Shown here piece after piece: positions 26,466-36,300 of a DNA stretch of 45,477 bases. The notes below the pieces were generated by a model, which saw only the letters and a list, made by a program, of their open reading frames with translations, did not search any database and was not told where the DNA came from. How positions within the stretch are numbered: the first letter of the stretch is position 1; each line of letters opens with the position of its first letter. Origin of the DNA: Caulobacter sp. HMWF025 (GTDB lineage: Bacteria > Pseudomonadota > Alphaproteobacteria > Caulobacterales > Caulobacteraceae); the NCBI RefSeq assembly GCF_003060965.1, contig NZ_QAII01000068.1, positions 1 to 45,477 on the forward strand, given 5' to 3'. Position numbers and translations under genes: made by a program.

Positions 26466-26902
26466 GCCGCTTCGGCCTCCAGAGCCGCACCGGCGTCGAT
26501 GCGGGTGACGACACGGGTACGGATCGGCAGCTTGGCCGCGCCGAGGCGCAGGGCTTCGCGAGCGATATCGTCCGGCACGCCGTCGATTTCGAACATGATG
26601 CGGCCCGGAGCCACGCGAGCGGCCCAGTGGTCCACGGCGCCCTTGCCCTTACCCATCCGGACTTCGGCCGGCTTGCCGGTGACCGGCACGTCGGGGAAGA
26701 TACGGATCCACACGCGACCTTGGCGCTTCATCTGGCGAGTGATCGCCCGACGAGCCGCTTCGATCTGACGAGCGGTGATGCGTTCCGGCTCAACAGCCTT
26801 GAGGCCGTAGGAGCCGAAGTTCAGCAGGGTGCCGCCCTTGGAAACGCCATGAATGCGTCCCTTGAACTGCTTGCGATACTTGGTTTTTTTCGGTGACAGC
26901 AT
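26462..26902 (-). CDS. rplP: 50S ribosomal protein L16
   Basis: A 146-residue L16. It begins [19 protein letters not shown] and has [29 protein letters not shown] and [11 protein letters not shown], all diagnostic. L16 lies by the A-site tRNA elbow. It ends with a short Ala/Glu tail and overlaps rpmC by 4 nt. Confidence 0.98.
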   Translation of the reverse strand: MLSPKKTKYRKQFKGRIHGVSKGGTLLNFGSYGLKAVEPERITARQIEAARRAITRQMKRQGRVWIRIFPDVPVTGKPAEVRMGKGKGAVDHWAARVAPGRIMFEIDGVPDDIAREALRLGAAKLPIRTRVVTRIDAGAALEAEAA

Positions 26903-26914
26903 AGCGCTCTATCC

Positions 26915-27664
26915 TTAGCCCCGATCGCGACGGCCGCGGTCGCCCCGGTCGGGACGATCGCCGCGTTCACGTCCACCACCTTCGCCGGCAGGACCGGACT
27001 CAGTGGCCAGACGCTTGTCGAGCGCCATCGGATCATGCTCCAGCACTTCGCCTTTGAAGATCCAGGTCTTCACGCCGATGATGCCGTAGGTGGTCTTGGC
27101 TTCCGCAAAACCGTAATCGATGTCGGCGCGCAGGGTGTGGAGCGGCACGCGACCTTCGCGATACCATTCCATCCGGGCGATTTCAGCGCCGCCGAGGCGG
27201 CCCGACACGTTGATGCGGATACCCTTGGCGCCGAGACGGACGGCCGACTGGATCGACCGCTTCATGGCACGACGGAAAGCGATACGGCGCTCGAGCTGCT
27301 GGGCGATGGACTCGGCCACCAGCTGGGCGTCGGTTTCGGGCTTGCGGATCTCGACGATGTTCAGGTGAACCTCGCCTTCGGTCATCGCCGACAGGTCCTT
27401 GCGGAGCTTGTCGATGTCAGCGCCCTTCTTGCCGATGATGACACCCGGACGGGCGGCATAGATCGTGACACGGCACTTCTTGTGCGGACGCTCGATGATG
27501 ATGCGCGAAACGCCGGCTTGATACAGGCGCTTCTTCAGCATCGCCCGGACCGCGAGGTCCTGGTGCAGGAGCTTGCCGTACTGGTCGCCGTCGGCGAACC
27601 AACGGCTGTCCCAGGTGCGGTTTACGCCGAGCCGGAGCCCGATCGGATTGACTTTCTGACCCAT
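26915..27664 (-). CDS. rpsC: 30S ribosomal protein S3
   Basis: A 249-residue S3 at the mRNA entry tunnel. It begins [22 protein letters not shown]. The KH domain has [21 protein letters not shown]. The C-terminal domain contains [31 protein letters not shown]. The last 25 residues are a Gly/Arg/Asp repeat tail ([18 protein letters not shown]), longer than in enteric S3. TGATG gives a 1-nt overlap with rplV. Confidence 0.98.
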   Translation of the reverse strand: MGQKVNPIGLRLGVNRTWDSRWFADGDQYGKLLHQDLAVRAMLKKRLYQAGVSRIIIERPHKKCRVTIYAARPGVIIGKKGADIDKLRKDLSAMTEGEVHLNIVEIRKPETDAQLVAESIAQQLERRIAFRRAMKRSIQSAVRLGAKGIRINVSGRLGGAEIARMEWYREGRVPLHTLRADIDYGFAEAKTTYGIIGVKTWIFKGEVLEHDPMALDKRLATESGPAGEGGGRERGDRPDRGDRGRRDRG

Positions 27665-28044
27665 CAGGCGGCCTCACCCAGTTCGCGGACCACGATGGTG
27701 ATCTCGGAGAACGGCTTTTCAACGCGCGTGGCCCGACCGCGAGCACGCGGCGAGAAGCGCTTCATCACCAGGTTCTTGCCCACATAGGCCTCGGCGACGA
27801 CGAGCGAGTCGATGTCGAGGTTGTGGTTGTTCTCGGCGTTGGAGATCGCCGAGTACAGCGCCTTGCGGACGTCCTGAGCGATGCGCTTGTGGCTGAACTC
27901 GAGCTCGTTGAGAGCGCGCTGGACGTTCAGGCCACGGATGGACTGGGCGACCAGGTTCAGCTTGCGAGCGCTGGTGCGCAAGGTACGGACCTTGCACATC
28001 GCTTCGTTGGCCGGCAGGCGGCGAGGTTGTTTAGCTTGGCTCAT
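27664..28044 (-). CDS. rplV: 50S ribosomal protein L22
   Basis: A 126-residue L22 that lines the exit tunnel. Core sequence [20 protein letters not shown] and [25 protein letters not shown]; the tunnel loop is [21 protein letters not shown]. The stop overlaps the rpsC start by one base. Confidence 0.97.
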   Translation of the reverse strand: MSQAKQPRRLPANEAMCKVRTLRTSARKLNLVAQSIRGLNVQRALNELEFSHKRIAQDVRKALYSAISNAENNHNLDIDSLVVAEAYVGKNLVMKRFSPRARGRATRVEKPFSEITIVVRELGEAA

Positions 28045-28047
28045 GGC

Positions 28048-28326
28048 CTACTTCCTCTTCGCCTTCTTGTCGGCGGCGTGGCCGGGGAAGTTCCGGGTGG
28101 GAGCGAACTCCCCGAACTTCATACCGACCATGTCTTCCGACACGATCACGGGGACGTGCTTCTGGCCGTTGTGGACGCCGAAGGTCAGGCCGACAAATTG
28201 CGGCATGATCGTCGAGCGACGCGACCAGGTCTTGATGACGTCCTTGCGGCCCGACGACAGAGCGACGTCGGCCTTCTTCAGGAGGTACCCGTCGACAAAC
28301 GGGCCTTTCCAGACGGAGCGGGTCAT
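28048..28326 (-). CDS. rpsS: 30S ribosomal protein S19
   Basis: A 92-residue S19 of the 30S head, [21 protein letters not shown] at the start and [29 protein letters not shown] in the middle. The length is standard. It lies 3 nt from each neighbour. Confidence 0.98.
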   Translation of the reverse strand: MTRSVWKGPFVDGYLLKKADVALSSGRKDVIKTWSRRSTIMPQFVGLTFGVHNGQKHVPVIVSEDMVGMKFGEFAPTRNFPGHAADKKAKRK

Positions 28327-28329
28327 GGC

Positions 28330-29169
28330 TTAGCGGCCCTTTTTCGCTTTGTGGCGCGAACGGATGATGAACTTATCCGTGGCCTTGTTAACGCGGGTCT
28401 TGGCGCCCTTGGTCGGCTTGCCGGCCGGGGTCACCGGATGGCGGCCGCCCGAGGTCCGGCCTTCACCACCACCGTGGGGGTGGTCGACCGGGTTCATGGC
28501 GACGCCGCGAACGTGGGGGCGACGACCCATGTGACGAACACGACCGGCCTTGCCGAGGTTTTCGTTCATGTGGTCGGGATTGGACACGGCACCGACGGTG
28601 GCCATGCAGGTATCGAGCACCATGCGCAGTTCGCCCGAGTTCAGGCGGATCTGGGCATAGCCGGCGTCACGACCGACCAGCTGGGCATAGGCACCAGCCG
28701 AACGGGCGATCTGGCCACCCTTGGCGGGCTTCAGCTCGACATTGTGGATGATCGTGCCGATCGGCAGGGTGCGCAGCGGCGAGGCGTTGCCCGGCTTCAC
28801 GTCGACCTTCTCGCCGGTGACGACTTCGTCGCCGGCCTTCAGGCGCTGCGGGGCCAGGATGTAGGCCAGTTCGCCGTCGACCTGATACTTGATCAGGGCG
28901 ATGAAGGCGGTGCGGTTGGGGTCGTACTCGAGACGAACGACCGTGGCCACGCCCTGCTTGCGGCGCTTGAAGTCGACCAGACGGTAGAGGCGCTTGGCGC
29001 CGCCGCCGCGGAAGCGGACAGCGATACGGCCATTGCCGCCGCGACCGCCCGACTTGGTCAGACCTTCAACGAGCTTCTTTTCCGGGCGGCCCTTGTGGAG
29101 CTCGCTGCGGTCGATCAGCACCAGGCCGCGCTGGCCAGGGCTGGTCGGATTGAATTGCTTCAAGGCCAT
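28330..29169 (-). CDS. rplB: 50S ribosomal protein L2
   Basis: A 279-residue L2, required for subunit association and peptidyl transfer. It begins [22 protein letters not shown] and carries [12 protein letters not shown]. The conserved C-terminal region [29 protein letters not shown] includes the key His residue. Confidence 0.98.
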   Translation of the reverse strand: MALKQFNPTSPGQRGLVLIDRSELHKGRPEKKLVEGLTKSGGRGGNGRIAVRFRGGGAKRLYRLVDFKRRKQGVATVVRLEYDPNRTAFIALIKYQVDGELAYILAPQRLKAGDEVVTGEKVDVKPGNASPLRTLPIGTIIHNVELKPAKGGQIARSAGAYAQLVGRDAGYAQIRLNSGELRMVLDTCMATVGAVSNPDHMNENLGKAGRVRHMGRRPHVRGVAMNPVDHPHGGGEGRTSGGRHPVTPAGKPTKGAKTRVNKATDKFIIRSRHKAKKGR

Positions 29170-29172
29170 GGT

Positions 29173-29469
29173 TTAGAGCCCCGTCGTGATATCGATCGAC
29201 TGGCCGTCGGCCAGGGTCACGATAGCTTTCTTGACGTCGGAACGACGTCCGACGATGCCGCGGAAGCGCTTGGTCTTGCCCTTGGTGACCATGGTGTTGA
29301 CCTTGGTGACCTTGACCTTGAACAGCTCTTCGACTGCGGCGGCGATTTCGTCCTTCGACGCATCGGCGGCCACGCGGAAGACAACCTTATTCTGCTCGCT
29401 GAGCAGGGTGGCCTTCTCGGTGATCACCGGCGACAGGATCGTGTCGTAGTGGCGGGCGGTAGCGGCCAT
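29173..29469 (-). CDS. rplW: 50S ribosomal protein L23
   Basis: A 98-residue L23 at the tunnel exit, docking site for trigger factor and SRP. It has [21 protein letters not shown] and [24 protein letters not shown] joins it to rplD with a 1-nt overlap. Confidence 0.97.
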   Translation of the reverse strand: MAATARHYDTILSPVITEKATLLSEQNKVVFRVAADASKDEIAAAVEELFKVKVTKVNTMVTKGKTKRFRGIVGRRSDVKKAIVTLADGQSIDITTGL

Positions 29470-30107
29470 TACGCGGCTTCCTTCTCAGCGAAACGGGCCG
29501 AGATCGCTTCCACCGCATCCTTCGTCAGGACCAGGGTGTGGCGACGCAGCACGTCATAGACGTTCAGGCCGGCGTTCGGCAGCACGTCCACGTTCGGAAT
29601 GTTGCGGGCGGCGAGCTTGAAGTTCGCATCCACTTCCGGACCGGCGATGACCAGGGCGTTCTTCAGACCCATCTTTTCGAAGTTGGCGCGCAGGGCGGCC
29701 GTCTTCGGATCGGTCAGAACGGCGCTGTCGAGAACGACCAGCGAACCGGCCTTGGCCTTCGACGACAGGGCGTGACGCAGAGCCATGGCCCGGATCTTCT
29801 TGGGAAGATCAAAAGCGTGGCTGCGGACGACCGGGCCGTGAGCCTTGGCACCACCGACGAACTGAGCAGCACGACGCGAGCCGTGACGAGCACCACCGGT
29901 GCCCTTTTGCTTGTACATCTTCTTGCCCGTACGAGAGACCTCGTTGCGGACCTGAATCTTGTGGTTGCCCGAGCGGCGCTTGGCCAGCTGCCAGGTGACG
30001 ACGCGCTGCAGGATGTCGCCGCGGATGTCGTCGATGCCGAAGATGGCGTCGTCGAGGTCCACGGAACCGGCCTTGCCGCCGTCCAGATTGATGACGTCGA
30101 GTTTCAT
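29469..30107 (-). CDS. rplD: 50S ribosomal protein L4
   Basis: A 212-residue L4. The tunnel-loop region reads [38 protein letters not shown], diagnostic for L4. In enterobacteria L4 represses the S10 operon through a leader RNA; the leader upstream of rpsJ here could play a similar part, untested. It overlaps both neighbours by one base. Confidence 0.98.
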   Translation of the reverse strand: MKLDVINLDGGKAGSVDLDDAIFGIDDIRGDILQRVVTWQLAKRRSGNHKIQVRNEVSRTGKKMYKQKGTGGARHGSRRAAQFVGGAKAHGPVVRSHAFDLPKKIRAMALRHALSSKAKAGSLVVLDSAVLTDPKTAALRANFEKMGLKNALVIAGPEVDANFKLAARNIPNVDVLPNAGLNVYDVLRRHTLVLTKDAVEAISARFAEKEAA

Positions 30108-30865
30108 TAGCCTTCGCCCTCTTCGGTCGTCGCCGCAGGGGCTTCCTCAGCGGGGGTTACAGCCGAAGCTTCACCGGCCTTGCGGAAGGCGCCCGGACGC
30201 GGCAGGTCGGCCGGAGCGGCCTTCTTGATCGCGTCGCGAACCTTGACGTACGAGCCTTCGTGACCCGGGACGGCACCCTTGATCAGGATCAGGCCGCGTT
30301 CGACATCGACCTTCCAGACGGTGACGTTCAGCGTGGTGACAGTTTCCTGACCCAGGTGACCGGCCATCTTCTTGCCCGGGAACGTGCGACCCGGATCCTG
30401 GCGGTTACCGGTCGAACCGTGCGAGCGGTGCGAGACCGAGACACCGTGGGTGGCGCGCAGACCGGCGAAGTTCCAGCGCTTCATGGCGCCGGCAAAACCC
30501 TTACCGACGGTGACACCCTGGATGTCGACCTTCTGACCCGGGACGAAGTGGTCGGCCGTGAACTCGGCGCCGACTTCGATCAGGGCAGCTTCCTCGACGC
30601 GGAACTCGGCAACGATCCGCTTGGGCTCGACCGAGGCCTTGGCGAAGTGGCCGCGCATGGCATTGGGGGTGTTCTTCGGCTTCTTGGCGCCAGCGCCAAG
30701 TTGCAGAGCTGTGTAGCCGTCCTTGTCGACGGTGCGCTGAGCCGTAACCTGGCAGCCGTCGAGCGAAAGGACGGTGACCGGAACGTGCTGACCGGCTTCG
30801 TCGAAGAAGCGGGTCATACCCAGCTTCTTGGCGAGAACGCCGGTGCGTTGAGCGGGGAGAGTCAT
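30107..30865 (-). CDS. rplC: 50S ribosomal protein L3
   Basis: A 252-residue L3 reaching toward the peptidyl transferase centre. The core has [20 protein letters not shown] and [29 protein letters not shown], with the Gln that is methylated in other bacteria. About 20 residues of Ala/Glu/Thr-rich tail ([14 protein letters not shown]) extend past the normal end. Confidence 0.98.
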   Translation of the reverse strand: MTLPAQRTGVLAKKLGMTRFFDEAGQHVPVTVLSLDGCQVTAQRTVDKDGYTALQLGAGAKKPKNTPNAMRGHFAKASVEPKRIVAEFRVEEAALIEVGAEFTADHFVPGQKVDIQGVTVGKGFAGAMKRWNFAGLRATHGVSVSHRSHGSTGNRQDPGRTFPGKKMAGHLGQETVTTLNVTVWKVDVERGLILIKGAVPGHEGSYVKVRDAIKKAAPADLPRPGAFRKAGEASAVTPAEEAPAATTEEGEG

Positions 30866-30880
30866 AAGATTCGGCCCTCC

Positions 30881-31189
<309 letters not shown>

Positions 31190-31289
31190 ATCGCTCGGTT
31201 TCCTAGTGGGCTGCGCCCGCGTCTCGAACCATTTCAAAGACCAACTCGAACTCCGAAGAGCTCGTACGCAGCGTCCGCAAAACAAATTG

Positions 31290-31311
31290 CCCCAACAGTT
31301 TCCTGTCGGGG
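31290..31311 (-). promoter_or_regulatory. Hairpin in the S10-operon leader
   Basis: In the minus-strand RNA CCCCGACAG pairs with CUGUUGGGG over 9 bp (one G-U) around a GAAA tetraloop. It lies 100 nt upstream of the rpsJ start, within the predicted leader, and is followed by a T-rich stretch CAATTTGTTTTGC. It could be a weak attenuator or a binding site for a ribosomal protein; neither is shown. Confidence 0.5.
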
Positions 31312-31406
31312 TGATGACCAGATATTGCACCAGATGGCGCGCTTTCCGGGCGTCTCGCGAACCGCGTTTGAGCCCGAGAGCTCACAGCCGGTCCAACAGA
31401 GGCGCG

Positions 31407-31435
31407 CTTGTACGTTCCGAATCCGGTTTCGTCAA
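31407..31435 (-). promoter_or_regulatory. Promoter of the S10 ribosomal operon
   Basis: Minus strand TTGACG (31435-31430), 17-bp spacer, TACAAG (31412-31407). The -35 is the Caulobacter consensus and the -10 fits TANAW. A start near 31400 would give a leader of about 210 nt before rpsJ. Confidence 0.65.
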
Positions 31436-31789
31436 GCGCTGTGCTGACCGTTTCTTGCTGCTGGGCAGCGCGACTCGGGAAGCCCCCTCTCGATAGAGTT
31501 CGCGCCCGACCGGCGCAAGGCTTGTCGGGAGAAAACAGCTCTGGAGAACACCGGAATGTGGGCATGCCCCCGGCCTCCTCTGCGGACGGCGTAGAAGGTT
31601 TAACGGCGCATGCGCTCGGTTGAGGGTTTGCCTGCCCTGGCGTGGCGGTTTGCCGCTGGCCGCCCCCGGGCCAATTCCGGGTCCAGGACGGCAGCAGGCC
31701 CGCTCCCCTGCCCCAGACCTGGCATGAGACCAGACCGGTAGATGGCACTCAGCAGGCTGTGGGAGCGCCGGGATCGCTCTGCCGCGATA
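31436..31789. other. Intergenic stretch without a recognisable gene
   Basis: Between the S10 promoter and the terminator of the GIN-domain gene. Open frames on both strands here have low-complexity, atypical translations and no ribosome-binding sites. I see no tRNA, repeat or known RNA. Confidence 0.5.
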
Positions 31790-31822
31790 GAAAAAGGCCC
31801 CGGAACACTAGGTCCGGGGCCT
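31790..31822 (-). terminator. Intrinsic terminator after the GIN-domain gene
   Basis: 9-bp stem GGCCCCGGA/TCCGGGGCC (31795-31803 with 31812-31820) extended by two A-T pairs, 8-nt loop, followed on the minus strand by five T. It lies 21 nt past the stop codon of the gene at 31844-32683. Confidence 0.85.
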
Positions 31823-31843
31823 TCAGCCTGCCGTTCAATGGCT

Positions 31844-32683
31844 TCAGTGGCCGATATCAACGTCGCCCGAGCCAGCCACGTGCTTGCTGACCGCGCCGGT
31901 CGCACGCGCCACCCGGACATCGCCGGAGCCCGCAACCGAGACCTCGACGTCACCGACCTCGCCATCGTGCGTCACGTTGCCGGATCCCATGATGTTGATC
32001 TCCAGGGCACGCCCCCGGCCACCGGCGATCGCAACGTCACCCGAGCCCGCGATATTGATTTCGGCGTCGCCCGCGACGCTCGCGGCGCTCGCATCGCCTG
32101 ATCCGGCAATGCTGACCTCGAGCCTGCCGGCGATGGCGTTGGTCCTGACACTTCCCGATCCGGCGATGCTGATCTCGGCTTCACCCGCGGTTCCGGCATT
32201 CGTATCGCCGGATCCGGCCTGGGAGACCTCCAGCTTTCCCTTGACGTTGGCCACCGTCCAGTCCCCGCAGCCGGCATTGGCGAGCTCCAGCCGCTCGCTG
32301 CGCCCGACGCTGCCGAACACCGCGCCGCCGGCGGCGACCTCGGCCGACAGCGGCGTGCGGATGACGATCTGCGGGATGTCTTCCCACTTCACCTGGCCGA
32401 CGCCCCGCACCCGGATGGACGCCTTGCCCATCAGGGAGTCGCAGCTCTGGATGCGGTTCATCCGCAGGTCGCCGTCGACGATGGTTTCGGACCCGACCTG
32501 GCGAACCGTCAGGGGCAGGCTGGCATTGGTTGTGATGAACTCCACCTTGATGTCATTGCGGGCCTCAGGGATCACGACGACGCGGGCCACGGCGTCCTTG
32601 ATCTTGACCGAAGGCGCCGCAGCAGCCGTGCCGGCAGAGCCCAGGGCAGCCGCACCGGCAGCCAGAACAAGAAGTGCGCGCAT
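31844..32683 (-). CDS. Secreted GIN-domain (DUF2807-like) protein
   Basis: A 279-residue exported protein with a Sec signal peptide (MRALLVLAAGAAALGSAGTAAAA). The rest resembles the head-GIN/DUF2807 fold, a repeated beta-structure. From about residue 150 it has at least six copies of an AGSG(D/S)-type turn spaced 15-21 residues (SIAGSGSVRTNAIAG, SIAGSGDASAASVAG, NIAGSGDVAIAGG, NIMGSGNVTHDGEVG, SVAGSGDVRVARATG, HVAGSGDVDIGH), consistent with a right-handed beta-helix-like stack. AGGGGA precedes the ATG. Function unknown; related proteins are envelope-associated. It is monocistronic with its own terminator. Confidence 0.8.
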   Translation of the reverse strand: MRALLVLAAGAAALGSAGTAAAAPSVKIKDAVARVVVIPEARNDIKVEFITTNASLPLTVRQVGSETIVDGDLRMNRIQSCDSLMGKASIRVRGVGQVKWEDIPQIVIRTPLSAEVAAGGAVFGSVGRSERLELANAGCGDWTVANVKGKLEVSQAGSGDTNAGTAGEAEISIAGSGSVRTNAIAGRLEVSIAGSGDASAASVAGDAEINIAGSGDVAIAGGRGRALEINIMGSGNVTHDGEVGDVEVSVAGSGDVRVARATGAVSKHVAGSGDVDIGH

Positions 32684-32805
32684 CGATTTTTCCCCTGTCG
32701 GATCGCGTTGATGAGGGGAAGCTAGCGGCGGCGACCGGGCGCGACGACTTAATTCGAGGTCATGAGCGCGATGTCATAATTCGGCCCAGGGGCCGGGATC
32801 GCGCC

Positions 32806-33963
32806 TCAGTCGGCGAGAGCGGACAGGCTGAGGCCCAGGCCAAGGGTCAGGCCGAGTCCGGCACCCAGGCGGGGATGGCGTCTCCCCATGGCCGTCACGA
32901 AGGCCGAGGTCCCGCGAACCTGTCCCATCAGTCCCGGTTCGCAGGCGACGATGCGGTCGAACCGGCGCGACAGGCGATTGAGGCCCGGCAACCGGTCGAG
33001 CCCGCTGACCTGATCGGGCCGTGCATGGATCAGACCCTCGAAGACCGGCTCGGCCGGATCAGCGAAGTCGCGCTTGTAGGCCTCCTCGCTGGGACCAAAG
33101 TCCACGCGCCTGATCCCCTGCTCGGCCGCCATGCGAAGCGTGTCCAGGGTCATCAGGCTGCCCGGCGAATAGCGAGCATAACTTGTGTTGTAGGTCGGGA
33201 ACCAGAGATGGTGACGATCCCCGCTGGTCAGGCCCAGTTCAGCCGCCACCACGACATCTCCGGCCGTCAGGGTCGCCAGCCTGAGGCCGAAATCAGGGTC
33301 GGTCGACTCCGCGAGCCGATGGAGCAAGGCTCCCGTCCAGCCACAGGCGAAGATGTCGTACTGGTGCGTGCGGTGCAGCTGACGGCGCTTGTCCTCGATG
33401 ATCCTGTCCAGCCGCTCTGGATCTGGGCGCTCGAAGCTGAATATGACCGGCCCGTGGTCGCGCTCCAGCGCCCGGCGGCGACGGCGCTTGTCCTTCAGGA
33501 AGCTCGCATTGCGGCCTGCCGCATAGGCTTCGAACCCCGCAGAGAGATCCGACGCCATGGCATGGCGGAGCGAAAGGCCGGTCCCGGCGCCATCGCCCTG
33601 CCCCTCACCGATCAGACCGCGAACCCGCGCCCGTTCGGCCCCGATCTGGCGAAGAAGGGCGCTGAGGTCCAGCCCCGCCCCAACCTCGGCGATCAGACCA
33701 TGGAAGTCGCTCATCGGTGCCCCGAGCGGCTGCAGCAGCCCCCCGCGACGCTGATGCGGCAGGAAGCCGACGATCTGGCCGTCGCGGCGCAGGATGGCGA
33801 TACGCGCCCCCGGCGCAACCGCCCCGGCAACGTCTATATAGCGAAGGTCGAAATAGGGACTGCCCAGGGCCGGATTGGCGCGACGCAGGCTATCCCAGCG
33901 GGCGCGTTCTGGCGCGCCGAGGTCAGAGACCCTGAGCGTCTCGATGGTTACGTCGTGGCTCAA
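32806..33963 (-). CDS. CelD/BcsL-type GNAT acetyltransferase (polysaccharide-related)
   Basis: A 385-residue protein resembling the BioF2-like/CelD GNAT family (PF13480), members of which are linked to cellulose or exopolysaccharide synthesis. Seen are an N-terminal SPYFDLRYIDVAGAVAPGARIAILRRDGQIVGFLPHQRR, then a central helix with KDKRRRRRALERDHGPVIFSFERPD, and the typical GDVVVAAELGLTSGDRHHLWFPTYNTSYARYSPGSLMTLDTLRMAAEQGIRRVDFGPSEEAYKRDFA, split here by family positions. The start is an uncommon TTG at 33963 with GGGGG upstream; the next in-frame Met is about 80 residues on and would lose the first domain. Substrate unknown. Confidence 0.75.
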   Translation of the reverse strand: MSHDVTIETLRVSDLGAPERARWDSLRRANPALGSPYFDLRYIDVAGAVAPGARIAILRRDGQIVGFLPHQRRGGLLQPLGAPMSDFHGLIAEVGAGLDLSALLRQIGAERARVRGLIGEGQGDGAGTGLSLRHAMASDLSAGFEAYAAGRNASFLKDKRRRRRALERDHGPVIFSFERPDPERLDRIIEDKRRQLHRTHQYDIFACGWTGALLHRLAESTDPDFGLRLATLTAGDVVVAAELGLTSGDRHHLWFPTYNTSYARYSPGSLMTLDTLRMAAEQGIRRVDFGPSEEAYKRDFADPAEPVFEGLIHARPDQVSGLDRLPGLNRLSRRFDRIVACEPGLMGQVRGTSAFVTAMGRRHPRLGAGLGLTLGLGLSLSALAD

Positions 33964-34005
33964 GCTGAAACCCCCGCAATCGGCCGGGAGTCTAGACGCG
34001 GTTTC

Positions 34006-36300
34006 CTAATATCCGCTTTCGCCGGGCGAGGCCTGGTCCGGCGCGTGAGCCGCCAGGCGAACGGGAACCGACTTGTAAGCCGGCGTCCCGCTGCGGGTAT
34101 CGCGATCCTCAAGGTCGATCAGGATATTGGTCTCTGGATAGTAGGCCGCCAGGCAGCCACGCGGGATCTCCCGGGCGACCAGGGTAAAGCCGCGCACGAT
34201 CCTCTGCCCGCCGGCGTCATGCGCCGCAGCGAGATCGATCCGGTCGCCGGACGCGAGGCCCCGTTCGGCCATGTCCTGCGGATTGGCGAACACGACGTCG
34301 CGCCGCCCGAACACCCCGCGATAGCGGTCGTCCTGGCCGTAGATCGTGGTGTTATACTGGTCGTGGCTGCGCAGGGTGGTCAGGAGCAGCACGGTCGGGT
34401 CACCGCGCCGGGGATCATCGCCGCTGGGCGCATGAACCAGGAAGTTGGCCTTGCCCGAGGCGGTCTTCCAGACGCGCTCCGACGGCGGCACCGGCAGGCG
34501 GAAGCCGCCCGGAACGCGGATGCGCTCATTATAGTTGTCGAATGCCCCGGGAAACGTCCGGGCGATCAGGTCGCGAATGCAGTCATAGTCGCCCACCAGG
34601 CCGGACCAGTCGATCAGTGGGTCATCGCCCAAAGTAGCCCGAGCGATGCCCGCAACGATGGCGGGCTCGGATTTCAGATGCTCGGAGGCCGGCGGGTTCA
34701 GGCCCTTTGAGGCGTGAACCATCGACATGGAGTCTTCCACGGTCACGGCCTGACGGCCGCCGGCCTGGATGTCGATCTCGGTCCGGCCCAGGCAGGGCAG
34801 CAGCAGGCTCTCCTTGCCGACCAGCAGATGGGTGCGGTTGGGCTTGGTGGCGATGTGGACAGCAAACTCGAGCCGGCGCAGGGCGGCGAAGGTCCGGACC
34901 GGATCGGGCGCGGCAACGGCAAAATTGCCGCCGAGCCCGAGGAACACCTTCGCCTCGCCCCGCTCCATCGCCTCGATGGCCTCGACCACGGTGTGGCCAT
35001 GCTCCCGCGGCGGCTCGAAGCCGAAGACGTCGCGCAGCGAATCCAGCAGCGCCGCCGACGGCTTTTCGGCCACGCCCACGGTCCGCGCGCCCTGGACATT
35101 GGAGTGGCCGCGCAGCGGACAGATCCCCGCCCCCGGCCGACCGATATTGCCCTTCAGCAGCAGCAGATTGACCAGCTGCTGCACCGTCCCGGACGAGTCC
35201 CGGTGCTGGGTCAGGCCCATGCCGTAGCAGAGGATGGTCGCCTTCGAGCGGGCATAGACAGCGGCCGCCTCTTCGATCTGGTCGCGCGACAGGCCAGAGC
35301 CCGTCTCGATCGCGTCCCAGCTCACGGCGTCGAGCGCCTCGGCCAGGGCCTCGAAGCCATGGGTGTGCTCTTTAATGAAGTCGCGATCCACGGCCTGCAG
35401 GGCCAGCACCGCCTTCATCATGCCCTGCACCAGCATGGCATCACCGCCGAGGGTCACCTGGTAATAGGCCGAGGCGATCAGGGTCGAGGACAGGGTCGCC
35501 ATCTCCAGCGGATCCTGTGGCGAGGCAAACTTTTCCAGCGACCGCTCGCGCAGCGGATTGAAGGCCAGGATCGTCGCGCCGCGCCGGGAGGCCTCGCGCA
35601 GGGTGGTCATCATCCGCGGATGGTTGGTGCCGGGATTGTGGCCAAAGCACAGGATCAGGTCGGCGTGGTCGAAGTCCTCAAGCGTCACCGAGCCCTTGCC
35701 CATGCCGATCGAGTCCGGCAGGCCGACACTGGTCGGCTCGTGGCACATGTTGGAGCAGTCCGGGAAGTTGTTGGTCCCGAACCGCCGGCCCAGTAGCTGA
35801 TACAGGAACGCCGCCTCGTTCGAGGCCCGGCCGGAGGCATAGAACTCGGCCTCATCCGGACTGTTCAGGGCCTTGAGTGCCTGCCCCGTGCGGGCAAAGG
35901 CCTCGTCCCAGCTCACCGGCCGATAGCGGTCGCTGGCCGCGTCATAGGCCATGGGCTCGGTCAGCCGGCCGAGGTCCTCGATCTGGTGGTCGCTCCAGGT
36001 CAGCAGCTCGCTGACCGTATGACGCTCGAAAACCTCGGGCGTGGCCCGCTTGCTGGTCGCCTCCCAGGCCACCGCCTTGGCCCCGTTCTCGCAGAACTCG
36101 AACGAGCTGGTATGTTTGGGGTCGGGCCAGGCGCAGCCGGGGCAGTCGAAGCCTTCGGGCTGGTTGGCAGACAGCAGGGTACGGCCGCCCTCGATCACCG
36201 TGGCCTGATCGCCCAGGGCCCCGGCGACGGCCTTCAGCGCGCCCCAGCCGCCGGCCGGGCCGTCGTAACGGCGAACACCCGGAATCCTTGCGTCCGACAT
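34006..36300 (-). CDS. FdhF/YdeP-family molybdopterin oxidoreductase
   Basis: A 764-residue cytoplasmic molybdenum enzyme of the FdhF/YdeP type, related to formate dehydrogenase alpha subunits. Cys residues at 53, 56 (DCPGCAWP) and 70 (EFCENGAK) are candidates for an iron-sulfur cluster. The cofactor-binding segments include RPVSWDEAFARTGQ, NFPDCSNMCHEPTSVGLPDSIG, DLILCFGHNPGTNHPRMM and RSHDQYNTTIYGQDDRYRG. No in-frame TGA is read as selenocysteine. E. coli YdeP is tied to acid resistance, but its reaction is unclear. It overlaps fdhD by one base (TGATG). No electron-transfer subunit is nearby. Confidence 0.87.
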   Translation of the reverse strand: MSDARIPGVRRYDGPAGGWGALKAVAGALGDQATVIEGGRTLLSANQPEGFDCPGCAWPDPKHTSSFEFCENGAKAVAWEATSKRATPEVFERHTVSELLTWSDHQIEDLGRLTEPMAYDAASDRYRPVSWDEAFARTGQALKALNSPDEAEFYASGRASNEAAFLYQLLGRRFGTNNFPDCSNMCHEPTSVGLPDSIGMGKGSVTLEDFDHADLILCFGHNPGTNHPRMMTTLREASRRGATILAFNPLRERSLEKFASPQDPLEMATLSSTLIASAYYQVTLGGDAMLVQGMMKAVLALQAVDRDFIKEHTHGFEALAEALDAVSWDAIETGSGLSRDQIEEAAAVYARSKATILCYGMGLTQHRDSSGTVQQLVNLLLLKGNIGRPGAGICPLRGHSNVQGARTVGVAEKPSAALLDSLRDVFGFEPPREHGHTVVEAIEAMERGEAKVFLGLGGNFAVAAPDPVRTFAALRRLEFAVHIATKPNRTHLLVGKESLLLPCLGRTEIDIQAGGRQAVTVEDSMSMVHASKGLNPPASEHLKSEPAIVAGIARATLGDDPLIDWSGLVGDYDCIRDLIARTFPGAFDNYNERIRVPGGFRLPVPPSERVWKTASGKANFLVHAPSGDDPRRGDPTVLLLTTLRSHDQYNTTIYGQDDRYRGVFGRRDVVFANPQDMAERGLASGDRIDLAAAHDAGGQRIVRGFTLVAREIPRGCLAAYYPETNILIDLEDRDTRSGTPAYKSVPVRLAAHAPDQASPGESGY

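Noticed and set aside
27823-29559. 578-codon open frame on the plus strand
   Set aside because: Antisense to rplV, rpsS, rplB, rplW and the end of rplD, which are certain genes.
31203-31748. 181-codon open frame over the S10 leader
   Set aside because: It covers the promoter and leader hairpin, has atypical composition and matches no family.
32674-34710. 678-codon open frame on the plus strand
   Set aside because: It is antisense to the acetyltransferase and YdeP-type genes. Long antisense frames are expected in GC-rich coding DNA, and the translation has no family features.
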